A stretch of 64,000 nt of DNA from contig NZ_QKYK01000016.1 in NCBI RefSeq assembly GCF_003426815.1, positions 1 through 64,000 of the forward strand, written 5' to 3'. Under the pieces are notes generated by a model. The model ran no database searches, was not told the origin of the DNA, and saw only the letters and a program-made list of their open reading frames with translations. Numbering within the stretch: position 1 is the first letter of the stretch; each line of letters begins with the position of its first letter. Below are positions 9,847 through 19,455 of the stretch, piece by piece. Source of the stretch: Desertimonas flava. Its GTDB lineage: Bacteria > Actinomycetota > Acidimicrobiia > Acidimicrobiales > Ilumatobacteraceae. The position numbers and the translations under genes are program-made.

Positions 9847-11457
9847 TCACCGACCGCCGACGGCGACGACTTCGGGCTCGGTGCCGCATTCGATGGCGTC
9901 CACGATCTCGGCGTCGCGATCCGCGAGCGGAGCCTTCGTTGCCAGCACCGACCGCAGGATCAGGGCGGCCAGAACGACCAGACCGGCGGCGACGAGGGCT
10001 GCGGTGCCGAGGCCGGCCGTGAACGACTCCCTGGCCTGCCGGCTCAGCTCACGAGACGCCTCGCCCGGCAGCGAGTCGGCCGCGCGCAGCGCCCCGGCCA
10101 GTCCGCTGTCCACCTCGGCGGCCGTGGCCGGCGGCAGCGATTCGAGCGGACCCGCCACACCTTGGTGGAAGCGCGTCGTCACGAGGGAACCGAGCACGGC
10201 GACGCCGAGGGCCCCACCCAGCTCGCGGGTCGTGTCGTTCATGGCCGAGCCGACTCCGGCCCGTTCCCTCGGCACGGCGGACATGATCGTCGCCGTCAAC
10301 GCCGGTGTGGTCGACGACAGACCCACGATCATCGGGCCGAGCGCGAGGTACACCGCCGGGCCGGGCGAATCGGTGTCGAGGAACGACAGGGCCACGAGAC
10401 CGGCGGCGACCAGGCTCATCCCCACCGGCACGACCCTGGCCACCCCGTGACGGGCCACCACCTTGGCGGCCTGTGGGGCGAGCACCATCATCGTCAACGA
10501 CATCGGCAGCATCAGCAGGCCGGCGCCGAACGGCGAGTACCCGAGCACCATCTGCAGGTACTGCGTGAGGAGGAACATCATCCCGAACATCACGAGGTAG
10601 CTCACGGCGATCCCGAACGACGCGCCGCTGAAGGCCCGGTTGCGGAACAGCTCGAAGTCGACCATCGGCTCCCGGGCGGTCAGCTCCCGTGCCGCGAACA
10701 GCAGCAGCGCCACGACGGCCACCGTCGCTACCACCATCGTGTGAGCCGACAGCCAGCCTTTCGCGGGCGCTTCGATGATGGCGTAGACGAGAGCACCGAT
10801 CCCGACGATCGACAACGCCACGCCCGGGAGGTCGATCCGGTGCCCGTCGGGATCGCGGGACTCGGGGAGCAGGATGCGTCCGGCGACGATCGCGATCACG
10901 AGCACCGGCACGTTCACCAGGAACACCGATCCCCACCAGAAGTGCTCGACGAGGAACCCCGACGTCGGCGGACCGAGCGCCGCCCCGCCGGCGGCGATGC
11001 CGGCCCACAGGGCGATGGCCCGCCCCCGCTCCTCGGCTGGGAAGACGTTGGCGAGCAGCGACAGCGTGGACGGCATCACGAAGGCGGCGGCGAATCCCAT
11101 CACGGCGCGGGCCCCGATGATCTGATTGGCCGTGTCGGACTGAACGGCGAAGAGCGCTGCGCCGAGGAACAGCACGAGCCCGAACTGCAGGGCGCGCTTG
11201 CGGCCGAACCGGTCGCCCAGCGTGCCGGCGGCGAACAGCATCCCGGCGAAGACGAGGGCGTAGGAGTCGACCATCCATTGCAGCGAGCTGCTCGAGGCGC
11301 CGAGGCTGTCGGCGAGGATCGGGAGGGCGACGTTCAGGCTGCCGTTGGCCACCATCACGACGGTGAGGCTCAGGCAGAGGACGATCAGGATCTGCCACCG
11401 GCGGGCGTAGACGGCGGGGTCGATGGCATCGCTGCGGTCGGACGTACGGGGGGACAT
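9847..11457 (-). CDS. MFS drug exporter, DHA2 (EmrB/QacA, 14-helix) family
   Basis: A 536-residue inner-membrane proton antiporter of the 14-helix DHA2 type. Family motifs include SLNVALPILADSL (motif D1 region), LGDRFGRKRAL (motif A, loop 2-3) and a motif C-like GLPP segment in helix 5 (GGAALGPPTSGFLVE). The C-terminal third has MNDTTRELGGALGVAVLG, typical of EmrB/QacA proteins. The substrate cannot be told from sequence. The ATG at 11457 is the first base or so of the mRNA if the MerR-type promoter upstream is real. It diverges from the SCO6745-family gene by 106 bases. No regulator gene is adjacent. Confidence 0.92.
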   Translation of the reverse strand: MSPRTSDRSDAIDPAVYARRWQILIVLCLSLTVVMVANGSLNVALPILADSLGASSSSLQWMVDSYALVFAGMLFAAGTLGDRFGRKRALQFGLVLFLGAALFAVQSDTANQIIGARAVMGFAAAFVMPSTLSLLANVFPAEERGRAIALWAGIAAGGAALGPPTSGFLVEHFWWGSVFLVNVPVLVIAIVAGRILLPESRDPDGHRIDLPGVALSIVGIGALVYAIIEAPAKGWLSAHTMVVATVAVVALLLFAARELTAREPMVDFELFRNRAFSGASFGIAVSYLVMFGMMFLLTQYLQMVLGYSPFGAGLLMLPMSLTMMVLAPQAAKVVARHGVARVVPVGMSLVAAGLVALSFLDTDSPGPAVYLALGPMIVGLSSTTPALTATIMSAVPRERAGVGSAMNDTTRELGGALGVAVLGSLVTTRFHQGVAGPLESLPPATAAEVDSGLAGALRAADSLPGEASRELSRQARESFTAGLGTAALVAAGLVVLAALILRSVLATKAPLADRDAEIVDAIECGTEPEVVAVGGR

Positions 11458-11464
11458 ACGGCCG

Positions 11465-11495
11465 ACCGTACGAATTCAAGTTCGCTTGAGGTCAA
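11465..11495 (-). promoter_or_regulatory. MerR/SoxR-type promoter-operator of the MFS exporter
   Basis: On the minus strand TTGACC (11490-11495) and TACGGT (11465-11470) are separated by 19 bases, the overlong spacer typical of MerR-family promoters. The spacer contains the inverted repeat TCAAG-CGAA-CTTGA (11476-11489), like SoxR/MerR operators. The -10 lies seven bases from the ATG, so the transcript would be leaderless. Confidence 0.65.
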
Positions 11496-11563
11496 GGGGC
11501 GACGCCGTGACGCTCGACACGTCCAGCTCTCCCCGGGCGGTCCGGGACTGATCTACTCGGGTC

Positions 11564-12445
11564 ATGAGTTCCCGCTCCCCAGCCATCCGGCTCGCCGGTG
11601 CCATCGAGCCGTTCACCGCCCAGGTGTACTTCTCCCCCGAAGCCCACGCCGCCTACGAGGCGCTCGGCTTCAACGGCTCGCGCGGGGAGTTCAACGGCGT
11701 CGCTGCGCCCGACGGGCCCGCCTATTTCACCAGCAGAGGGTCGGTGATGGGCCAGGTGCCGGGCGAGATCGTGGCCGCCGCCTTCGGTGTGTTCAACCCC
11801 GCCGCCGTGGTCCCCAGCGTCGCCCACGGGTGGTCGCTCACGGACGCGACGACCATCGAGCGGGCCCGCACCATGGGCGGCGTCGCACAGCTGGAACGGA
11901 TCCTCGGTGCCGAGCCGGAGGGCGCCGGGCGGGCCGCCGAGCTGCTGCAGCGGGCGGGCGATGGCCTGGGCGTCGAGGGTCGTCCCCTGTACGCCGGGTT
12001 GATGGCGTGCCCGGTGCCCGAGACCGAGCTCGGCGCGGCGTGGCGGTACGGCGATCGTCTTCGGGAGTTCCGTGGGGACGCCCACGTCGCGGTGTGGTCG
12101 ACCACCGGTCTCGACGCCGTCGAGATCGGCTTGCTGACCGAGCCGTACTGGGGTCTCCCATTCAAGACGTACGTGCGGTCCAGAGCGTGGAGCGAGGCCG
12201 AGCTCGATGCCGGCTTGGAGCGACTCGAGGCCCGTGGGCTCGTCGCCGACGGCAACCTCACCCCCGCCGGCCGCGAGCTCCGAGAGCAGATCGAGGCCCG
12301 CACCGACGAGGCGTGCTCGCGGATGATCGCCAACCTCGGTGACGACCTCGACGAGCTCCTCTCGATCCTCGAGCCGTGGGGCGCGGCCATCCGCGAAGCA
12401 CGCGGCTACCCCAAGGGCGGACCTCACGACATCGCCGGCCGCTGA
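11564..12445 (+). CDS. SCO6745-family protein
   Basis: This 293-residue actinobacterial protein matches the SCO6745 type by its opening (AIEPFTAQVYFSPEAHAAYEALGF) and by the conserved YFTSRGSVMGQVPGEIVAAAFGVFNP block. The C-terminal region around DAGLERLEARGLV and LTPAGRELREQIEARTDEA looks like a winged-helix wing, as in MarR-like proteins. No enzyme activity is established to my knowledge. The ATG at 11564 follows a weak TCTACT box by six bases. It diverges from the MFS exporter and converges on the giant ATPase gene, with a REP between them. Confidence 0.8.
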   Translation: MSSRSPAIRLAGAIEPFTAQVYFSPEAHAAYEALGFNGSRGEFNGVAAPDGPAYFTSRGSVMGQVPGEIVAAAFGVFNPAAVVPSVAHGWSLTDATTIERARTMGGVAQLERILGAEPEGAGRAAELLQRAGDGLGVEGRPLYAGLMACPVPETELGAAWRYGDRLREFRGDAHVAVWSTTGLDAVEIGLLTEPYWGLPFKTYVRSRAWSEAELDAGLERLEARGLVADGNLTPAGRELREQIEARTDEACSRMIANLGDDLDELLSILEPWGAAIREARGYPKGGPHDIAGR

Positions 12446-12453
12446 GATCGCCG

Positions 12454-12490
12454 GGGGTAACAGATGGTGCCTGGCACCATCTGTTACCCC
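12454..12490. repeat. complete REP palindrome, 37 bp
   Basis: Base-for-base the same element as at 955-991, with 18-base arms and a central T. It fills the 46-base gap between two convergent genes and ends one base before the stop codon of the AAA+ gene. Confidence 0.92.
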
Positions 12491-12491
12491 G

Positions 12492-15400
12492 TCACGGGCG
12501 GAGCTTCTGCTCGATGTTGCGCAGGGCGCTGGCGATCGCCGCCAACGGGTCGCCGGCGATGTTGGCCTCGCCCCAGCGCAGACGCATCTGATCGATCTCG
12601 GCCAGTTCCGCGGGGCCTGCGCTCCCGGTCACCTCGGCGAGTTTGGCGAGATTCCATGCGGACGCCGCCGCCAGCGTCTGACTCTCGCCCCGATAGTGAT
12701 CGGCGACGAGCGTGTCGACCTCTTCAGCGGTCATCGCCGGGACCACCCGCTGCGCGATGCGCGCCATGTTGCGGTACGAGCCCTGGAGGAGGAATGCCGG
12801 TTCACCGCGCAGATGGTCGTCGACAGAGGCCGACGCGATGTAGGCGGCATTGACCTTCAGCAACACGTCGCGGATACGCACCATGTGCCCGAGCGTCTTG
12901 GTGATCGCCGTCAGCTCGCCCGCCGGATACGACCGGCTGAGCGCGTCGCTGCGAACCGGCTCACCGTCGGCGACCCGCAGCAGGGTCGTGAGATCGCCCC
13001 GATCGGCCGTCAGCAACGGCGCGACCACCTCGTTCACTCCGCACGAGTTCTCGATGTAGCTCTGCGCGAACGCGTCGCCCGCCCCACTCGCCACGTCGCC
13101 GAGGTTGTGCACGTCGGCACGGTTGGCGAGCATGTCGGGGATCCGGAACGTCGCGCCCGCCGACGTGTACGGGTTGCCGGCCATCACCATCACGAAACGG
13201 CGACCCGACAACGAGAACGTCTGGGCCTGACCGTCGAGGACGCCTTCGATGCGCCGGGTTGCATCACACAGCGGGATGAACTTCTGCAACAGCTCGGGCG
13301 ACGTGTGCTGGATGTCGTCGAGACAACAGATGACGTTGTTGCCCATGGCGAACGCCCGGTTGAGCTTGGTGAGCTCCTCCGCGGACGCGGCGTCGGGCGC
13401 GGCCCGCGGATCGAGCGACGTGACGCCCGTGCCGAGCGCCGGCCCGTTGACCTTCACCATGGCGAAGCCCATCAGGTCGGCCAGGTACTCGATGAGCGTC
13501 GTCTTGCCGTAGCCGGGCGGTGAGATCAGCATCAGCAGGCCCTGGGCGGCGCCGTTGAGGCCGAGCTGACGGGCGAAGTTGTCGCCGATCAACGGCAGGT
13601 AGACCTCGTCGATGAGCCGGTTGCGCACGAACGAGGTGAGCACCTTCGGCCGCAACCGATCGATCTCGAGGCGGGCTCGTTCGGCGGCGAGGACGCGCTG
13701 CCGGACCTCGGCGAAGCGCCGGAATCGGGTCACACCTTCGCGGCGATAGCGGAGGTAGTCGGTGTGGGCCCGACCGACGTCGACCGTGAGCACCCCGCCC
13801 GAGATCATCGGATGCGTGCTCAGCAACCCGGAGATCGACACCTCGGCGGCCACCCCCGCCACGACGGTGACCATCGGATCGTGGAGCAGCCACGCCGCCT
13901 CCGCCGCCACCGAGGCCGGGGCCTGCGGTGCGTGGTCACGCACCCAGCGGACGACGTCGCCGAAGGCGACCGCGGCGGGATCGATGGATCGCGGTTCGGC
14001 CCACGCCCGGAAGCGTTCGGCGACCTGGCCGCCGGTGGCTGACACTTCGCCCGATGTTGCGTGGTCGACCAGGGCGTCGACCGCGGCCACCACGTCGAAC
14101 CGCTCGTCGAGGCCGGCCTCGGCAGCGACCGCATGGAGCTCGGGCCCGTACCGGGTCACCATCGCTCCCAGGGCGTGCCCGCCTTGTTGGTCGGTGACCT
14201 CGGCCTGCAAGGCCGCCACGGTCCGGAACCGGCGCAACAGATCGTCACGGACGGTCGGCTTCTGGTCGCGCAGCCAGACGGCGCCGACGGCCCGCTCCAC
14301 ACCGTGGACGGTGAGCGCCGGATGGCCCCACCACGGAGCCAGGGCGGTCAGGATCGTCGCCGCGTCGGCATCGTGGACGCCCGGCTCGTACCCGTCCTCG
14401 ATGCGGCTGGCGGCGAACGCCGCGATCTGCTCGGCAGGGACCCCGGCGGCGTGCGCCTCAAAGGCAAGGAACAGCGCCCGTGGCAGTCCCGGCGGCTCCG
14501 ACGGATAGATCTGCCCCGCCAGGTCGGCGAACTCGGCCAGCTCGGGGTGGTCGAGGGGCAGCGACAGCTCGGTTCCCGTGAGGCGCGTGCGGAATCGCCC
14601 GTCGTCAGTGGTGTCGAGGCGCAGTTCGAAGGATTCGGTGTTGAGACCGAACCGCCAGCGCCCGACCTTGACCGTCCCCTCCTCGAAGAGCTCGGCGTGG
14701 TCGACGACGGCTCGGCGCGCTTGATCGCGAGCGCGATTGAGGGCGACGTCCAGCTCCGAGGCGCGGCCGGACTCCCCCATCGCTCGCAGCTCGTCCATGA
14801 GCGACCGGACCTTGGCGACCAACGGATCGGCGGCGAAGAAGCCTTCGACCGCCGCCTTGTCCGACTGGGCCGACGCGCGGTGGACCACCGTGTCGAGCAC
14901 CCGCTCGGCGGACGCCACGAGGCGGTCGATGTGGCGGGTGCGCTCGCCGGCGAGCTGATCGCGTCGCTGGGTGAACGCCGTCACCAACTCGTCCCGCTTG
15001 GTGGCGACCGCGGCGGCGAACGTGTCGACGTCGCCGAAGGACAGCTCGGTCGTCTCCAACTCGGCCAGCAGCGAGGTCAACGCGGCGTCACATGCGTCGG
15101 CGTCGCCGGCGGCCGTCAACGACGCCTGCGCCCGCTGCGACAACACGGCCATCGCCGCCTGGAACGCCGCAGCCCCCTCCGCGGCGCGCAGTTCGGCGGC
15201 ACGGGCATCGAGCGTCGCCCGGACCCCGTTGCGCCGGGCCAGTACGTCGGAGAGCCGGGTGAGGACGCCGGTCTTCACCGTCGTGTCCTCCACCGCCAGC
15301 CCGCCGACCACCTCGGTGAGCAGCACCACGCGTTCGCCGATCCCGTCGACGACGGCCGCTTGCTCGGTCACCTGCACTGCGGTCGTCGCCTCGGCGCCGA

Positions 15401-17312
15401 GTCGCTCGGCCTCGTCGAGCTCGGCTCCCAGCCCGGTCAGCGCGTCGTCGCTGCCGAGGAAGTCGATCGCCCGGGCAGCGAGTCGATCGTGCACCTCCTG
15501 GGCCCGCTGCCGGGCGGCTGCCACGGCCTCGAGGTCCATTTCGCGCACCTCGGTCAGCTCGGCGAGCTGGCCGAGCACGCCGCGGGCATCGGCCAGACGC
15601 TCGATGTAGGTCGTCGTGTCCCGCAGGTCGAGCTCGGCGTCGGCCGACAGGTCGTCGACGACGCGCACGGCGGCCGCCAGCGTGGCCGCCGCGTCCTTCT
15701 TGGCCGCGACCACGGCGGCGAACTCGTCGAGCACGTCGCCGGCGGTGCGGCGGAGGTCGGCGAGCAGACCGCCGATCCCGTTCGCCTCGGGAGCGTTCAC
15801 CCACGGGTGGGTGTCGACCAGCGTCGTGGCCCGAGCCACGAACGCTTCGAAGACCGCGGCGTTGAAGTCGGGCATCGCCGCGTCGCGGGCGAGTGAGAGG
15901 GTCTCACCGAGGACGCCCACCAGCTCGGCGTTGCCGATCCGCCCGAAGAAGCTGTCGCCGGCCACGTTCGGCGCGTAGTGCTCGACGTCGCAGAACGGGC
16001 TCGTGTACACGCTGATCGCGTGCACGCGCTGCGGGTCGGGCGTCTCGCGGATCGTGACGAGCATGCCGTCGTCGAAGACGGCGTAGCCGTGGCTGGCAAT
16101 CGGCGACGACATCGTCCGGGCGACGACGTTGTACGCGCACAGCAGGTACTCGCCGCTCGACCGCCGGTGGTACGTGTAGAGAATGTCCTCGCCGTTCGGG
16201 CTGCGAACGAGGTCGTGGAACTCGTAGCCCGACGCGTCGGTGGCGAAGACCTTTGTCTCGCCGTTCTGCAGGTGATAGCCGCCGGGGAAGACGACGCCCT
16301 GACCCTCGGGCAGCTGGCGGCAGTTGCGGCCGATGGCATCGGCACGCGTCACGTTGCGCGTCAGCCGGTTGAAGACGTAGTAGCGCGCCGCGTCCTCGCG
16401 ATACGGCGAGATCCGCACCAGGATGACGTCGCCGAGCACGGCGTAGGCGACCGCCAGCTCGTCCAGCTCCTGTTCCTCGGCCAGGCCCTCGGAGTGGATC
16501 GTCCGACCGCCGGCGACCACGTCGTCGATCCGGAACTCCACCGTGTGGCCACCGGTCGCCGCACGCGATGGCGCCAACCCGACGTAGAGCGCGCCACCGA
16601 TCTCGTAGTGCCTCCAGCGGCCCTCGTTGATCTGCTCCCGACTGGCCTCGGTCCACATGAAGTCGAAGGCGTCGGCGACGACGAGATCGTTGTCGCCGTA
16701 CGCATCGATGTAGCGAGGAACGTCGTTCTCCACCTGCCAGCGCAACACCCGGACGTCGGCTGCCCCCGATCCGACGGCGAACACCATGAGGAGCCGGTCG
16801 TTGCGCAGCTGAAGCCCGGCGAGGCGAGCTTCGCTGTAGTACGTGAACAGCTCACCGACGTCGCGGGTGAACGTCGGGTCGTCGAGGAACCAGGCCGGGT
16901 CGTCGGGTCCGATCGGCGTGAACGCCCAGTCCGAATCCCCGTCATGGGTCACCCGGAAGAGCGAGAAGGCGTCGGCGACCGAGCGGGTCCGGCCCAGCGC
17001 GGCGCCGGCGTCGAATCCGAACAGGAGGAGGTCGCCGACGCTCACGATGTCGTGGGGGATGCTCGGCTGCTCGGTACGGAGCCGCTCCTGCTCGGCCAGC
17101 GTCAGGGGCACCGGGGCGAACACCTCGGCCCGCTGCGCGTTGAGCCGCTCGGACGCCTCGCGCAGCTGATCGGCCACGCCGCGCAGGCGATCGCGCAGGA
17201 GTTGATAGGTGCTGGTGGCCAGCGTGTCGGGCGGACCGGCCGCAGCTGCTGCAGCCGACCCGCCAGCGTCGCTCGGCGGCGCGGGCGGTGGGGCCACCCC
17301 GTCGGTGCTCAT
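12492..17312 (-). CDS. giant AAA+ ATPase of the 'DNA repair ATPase' (DUF3686) type
   Basis: A 1606-residue protein. Residues about 30-450 form a beta-rich region with repeated strand blocks (VGDLLLFGFDAG, NDRLLMVFAVGSG, EDILYTYHRRSSGEYLLCAYN), propeller-like. Residues about 500-870 are helical and coiled-coil-rich. A second beta segment (KVGRWRFGLNTESFELRLDT) follows near 880. The C-terminal AAA+ module has Walker A SPPGYGKTTL near 1260, Walker B VICCLDDIQH near 1327 and sensor region VMVMAGNPYTSAG near 1380. This matches my memory of DUF3686 proteins, which are named DNA-repair ATPases without direct evidence. It starts 15 bases after the flotillin stop and is surely co-transcribed with it. 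A role in remodelling flotillin assemblies is more plausible here than DNA repair, but that is inference. Confidence 0.8.
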   Translation of the reverse strand: MSTDGVAPPPAPPSDAGGSAAAAAAGPPDTLATSTYQLLRDRLRGVADQLREASERLNAQRAEVFAPVPLTLAEQERLRTEQPSIPHDIVSVGDLLLFGFDAGAALGRTRSVADAFSLFRVTHDGDSDWAFTPIGPDDPAWFLDDPTFTRDVGELFTYYSEARLAGLQLRNDRLLMVFAVGSGAADVRVLRWQVENDVPRYIDAYGDNDLVVADAFDFMWTEASREQINEGRWRHYEIGGALYVGLAPSRAATGGHTVEFRIDDVVAGGRTIHSEGLAEEQELDELAVAYAVLGDVILVRISPYREDAARYYVFNRLTRNVTRADAIGRNCRQLPEGQGVVFPGGYHLQNGETKVFATDASGYEFHDLVRSPNGEDILYTYHRRSSGEYLLCAYNVVARTMSSPIASHGYAVFDDGMLVTIRETPDPQRVHAISVYTSPFCDVEHYAPNVAGDSFFGRIGNAELVGVLGETLSLARDAAMPDFNAAVFEAFVARATTLVDTHPWVNAPEANGIGGLLADLRRTAGDVLDEFAAVVAAKKDAAATLAAAVRVVDDLSADAELDLRDTTTYIERLADARGVLGQLAELTEVREMDLEAVAAARQRAQEVHDRLAARAIDFLGSDDALTGLGAELDEAERLGAEATTAVQVTEQAAVVDGIGERVVLLTEVVGGLAVEDTTVKTGVLTRLSDVLARRNGVRATLDARAAELRAAEGAAAFQAAMAVLSQRAQASLTAAGDADACDAALTSLLAELETTELSFGDVDTFAAAVATKRDELVTAFTQRRDQLAGERTRHIDRLVASAERVLDTVVHRASAQSDKAAVEGFFAADPLVAKVRSLMDELRAMGESGRASELDVALNRARDQARRAVVDHAELFEEGTVKVGRWRFGLNTESFELRLDTTDDGRFRTRLTGTELSLPLDHPELAEFADLAGQIYPSEPPGLPRALFLAFEAHAAGVPAEQIAAFAASRIEDGYEPGVHDADAATILTALAPWWGHPALTVHGVERAVGAVWLRDQKPTVRDDLLRRFRTVAALQAEVTDQQGGHALGAMVTRYGPELHAVAAEAGLDERFDVVAAVDALVDHATSGEVSATGGQVAERFRAWAEPRSIDPAAVAFGDVVRWVRDHAPQAPASVAAEAAWLLHDPMVTVVAGVAAEVSISGLLSTHPMISGGVLTVDVGRAHTDYLRYRREGVTRFRRFAEVRQRVLAAERARLEIDRLRPKVLTSFVRNRLIDEVYLPLIGDNFARQLGLNGAAQGLLMLISPPGYGKTTLIEYLADLMGFAMVKVNGPALGTGVTSLDPRAAPDAASAEELTKLNRAFAMGNNVICCLDDIQHTSPELLQKFIPLCDATRRIEGVLDGQAQTFSLSGRRFVMVMAGNPYTSAGATFRIPDMLANRADVHNLGDVASGAGDAFAQSYIENSCGVNEVVAPLLTADRGDLTTLLRVADGEPVRSDALSRSYPAGELTAITKTLGHMVRIRDVLLKVNAAYIASASVDDHLRGEPAFLLQGSYRNMARIAQRVVPAMTAEEVDTLVADHYRGESQTLAAASAWNLAKLAEVTGSAGPAELAEIDQMRLRWGEANIAGDPLAAIASALRNIEQKLRP

Positions 17313-17327
17313 CGCAGGGCCTTCGCG

Positions 17328-19355
17328 TTACTTCGAGAGCGAGTTGAGCGTGATGCTGTCGAGGCCCTTGTCCTTCAGGGATCCGACGAGCTCGTCGAGC
17401 AACGCGCCGTCGGCGCCGCCGATCTTCCCGGCGAGGGTGTGCAGGAAGTTGGCCAACGACAGGTTGGCGAGGCCTCCCGACCCACCGATCGCACTGGCGA
17501 GCGTGGCGATCAGGTCGCTGTCGCCGTTGAGGTACGGAGCCGCGATCGCCTGCGTCGCTGCGCTGGCCTCGGTGAAGCTGCCGACCGCCTTACCCGACGC
17601 CGTGGCGCCGAGGATGCGGTCGACGAAGAGGTCGGTGCCACCGACGATGTCGATGTCGGCCGCCTGGAGCGCCGCGCCCAACGCCTGAGCCGACGCGATC
17701 TGCGCCTCCTTCTGGGCGTCGATCGACGCCGTGCGTACCTGCACGTCAGCGTCGATGTGACGCACCGCGAGGTCGTACTCCTTGCCGACGCCCTCGAGCT
17801 CCTTCATCGCCGCCGCCTTCTCGGTGAGACCAGCGGCCTCTCCCGCGAGGCGAGCCTGCAGCGCGGCGCCGTCGGCCTCGCCGGCGAGGCGGGCGACATT
17901 GGCCGCCGTCTCGCCCCTCTGCAGATCGGCATCGGCCATCGCCTGGATCACGCGGGCCTCGGCGAGACCCTTCTGCTCGATCGCCGCGGCGTTGGCCTTC
18001 TCGACCTCGACCTGGGCGAGCCCCTCGGCTGCGGCCTCGGCCCGGATGCCGTCGGCGAGGCGGATCTTGCCCGCCGCCTCCATCTCGGCCGCCTGGCGCT
18101 CGGCCTCGGCGAGGGTCAGCCGTTCCTTGCTCATGTGCAGGCTGGCCTGGGCCTTGGCATCGGCTTCCTTGATCGTCTTGATGAGCTCGCTCTCGGCGGC
18201 CGCTCCGGCGGCGATGACCTCGGCGTCCCGCAGACGATTGGCCTCCTCCACCACGCGGAGCGTCTTCACGCTCTCCTCCTGCTCGGCGACCGTCTTCTCC
18301 ACGGCGATGCGGGCCTTGGCGAGCTCGGCGACCCGCGCCTTCTCGGCCTCGAGGTCCTTGCTCGCGCTCAGCGTCTCGATCTCGCGGGCGACGATCTCGA
18401 GCTGACGCGCCTTCTCCACCTTCTCGGCCTCGGCGGCGAGCACGCGTTCGCGAGCCTTCGACGCGACCTGGACCTCGCGCTGGACGTTCTCGTTCTGCAC
18501 GCCGACCTGCTCGTCGCTCTTGAGCCGGGCTTGCTCGGCCTTCAGCCGCTCCTCGGCCTCGACCTGGCGGGTGAGGCTCTCCTCGCGTGCCTTACTGGTG
18601 GCCACCTCGCGCTGGGCCCGATACTCGGCAGCCTTCTCCTGGCGGTCCATCTCGAAGACGGCTTGCTGTGTCTCGACGTCCTTGGCCTTGATCTGCTTCT
18701 CGGCCTCACGACGGAATGCATTGGCCTGGATCGACTCGCGGCTCGTGATGTCGGTGATCTTCTTGATGCCCTCGGCGTCGAGCACGTTGTTCGGGTCGAG
18801 GCGCTCCATCGGGGTCTGCTCGAGGTACTCGATGGCGACGTCGTCGAGCATGTAGCCGTTGAGGTCGTCACCGATCACGTCGATGACACCGGTCCGGAAC
18901 TGCTCACGCAGCTCGTACAGCTCGACGAAGTCCATGCGCTTACCGGCGGTCTTGAGGGCCTCGGCGAACTTGGCGCTGAACAGCTCGACGAGCTTGCGGG
19001 GGTCGGAGGCGCTCTCGCAGCCGACGAGCTGCGCCACCTTCTTGACGTCCTCCGCCGTCGGGTTGACCCGCACGTAGAAGCTCACCCGGATGTCGGCGCG
19101 GATGTTGTCCTTGCAGATCAATCCTTCCATGCCCATCTTCTCGACCTCGACGACCTTGACGCCGATGTCCATGAACTCGCCCTTGTGGACGACCGGGATG
19201 ATGATCCCGCCGGTGAATGTGACGTCGATGCTCCTGGCCTTGGAGATGATCAGGGCCTGGCCCTGCTGCACCTTTCGGTACAGCCGGGTCACCGTGTAGG
19301 CGGTGACGAAGGCGAGGAACGCCAGCACCACCACGATGATGAGGACGATGATCAT
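17328..19355 (-). CDS. flotillin-like SPFH/band-7 protein (YqiK type)
   Basis: A 675-residue protein with a single N-terminal membrane anchor (residues 1-22, MIIVLIIVVVLAFLAFV), an SPFH domain (about 25-215, with GGIIIPVVHKGEFMDIG and YELREQFRTGVIDVIGDDLNGY), and a long Ala/Glu-rich coiled coil (about 215-560, EAEK/QREV repeats). The C-terminal part is weakly hydrophobic (about 580-675). Flotillins form large membrane-bound oligomers that organise membrane domains. The closest named relative is E. coli YqiK, whose partner YqiJ corresponds to the gene upstream. A GGAG Shine-Dalgarno lies nine bases before the ATG. The gene sits between its putative OB-fold partner and the AAA+ ATPase. Confidence 0.93.
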   Translation of the reverse strand: MIIVLIIVVVLAFLAFVTAYTVTRLYRKVQQGQALIISKARSIDVTFTGGIIIPVVHKGEFMDIGVKVVEVEKMGMEGLICKDNIRADIRVSFYVRVNPTAEDVKKVAQLVGCESASDPRKLVELFSAKFAEALKTAGKRMDFVELYELREQFRTGVIDVIGDDLNGYMLDDVAIEYLEQTPMERLDPNNVLDAEGIKKITDITSRESIQANAFRREAEKQIKAKDVETQQAVFEMDRQEKAAEYRAQREVATSKAREESLTRQVEAEERLKAEQARLKSDEQVGVQNENVQREVQVASKARERVLAAEAEKVEKARQLEIVAREIETLSASKDLEAEKARVAELAKARIAVEKTVAEQEESVKTLRVVEEANRLRDAEVIAAGAAAESELIKTIKEADAKAQASLHMSKERLTLAEAERQAAEMEAAGKIRLADGIRAEAAAEGLAQVEVEKANAAAIEQKGLAEARVIQAMADADLQRGETAANVARLAGEADGAALQARLAGEAAGLTEKAAAMKELEGVGKEYDLAVRHIDADVQVRTASIDAQKEAQIASAQALGAALQAADIDIVGGTDLFVDRILGATASGKAVGSFTEASAATQAIAAPYLNGDSDLIATLASAIGGSGGLANLSLANFLHTLAGKIGGADGALLDELVGSLKDKGLDSITLNSLSK

Positions 19356-19455
19356 GGGATAGCTCTCCGTGTTGTTCGGGGTACGGGGATCGGGGGCGGT
19401 GGCTCACCGCGACACCGATCAGACGTGGCGTCGTGGGGTTCGGTTCGCCGGTCGG

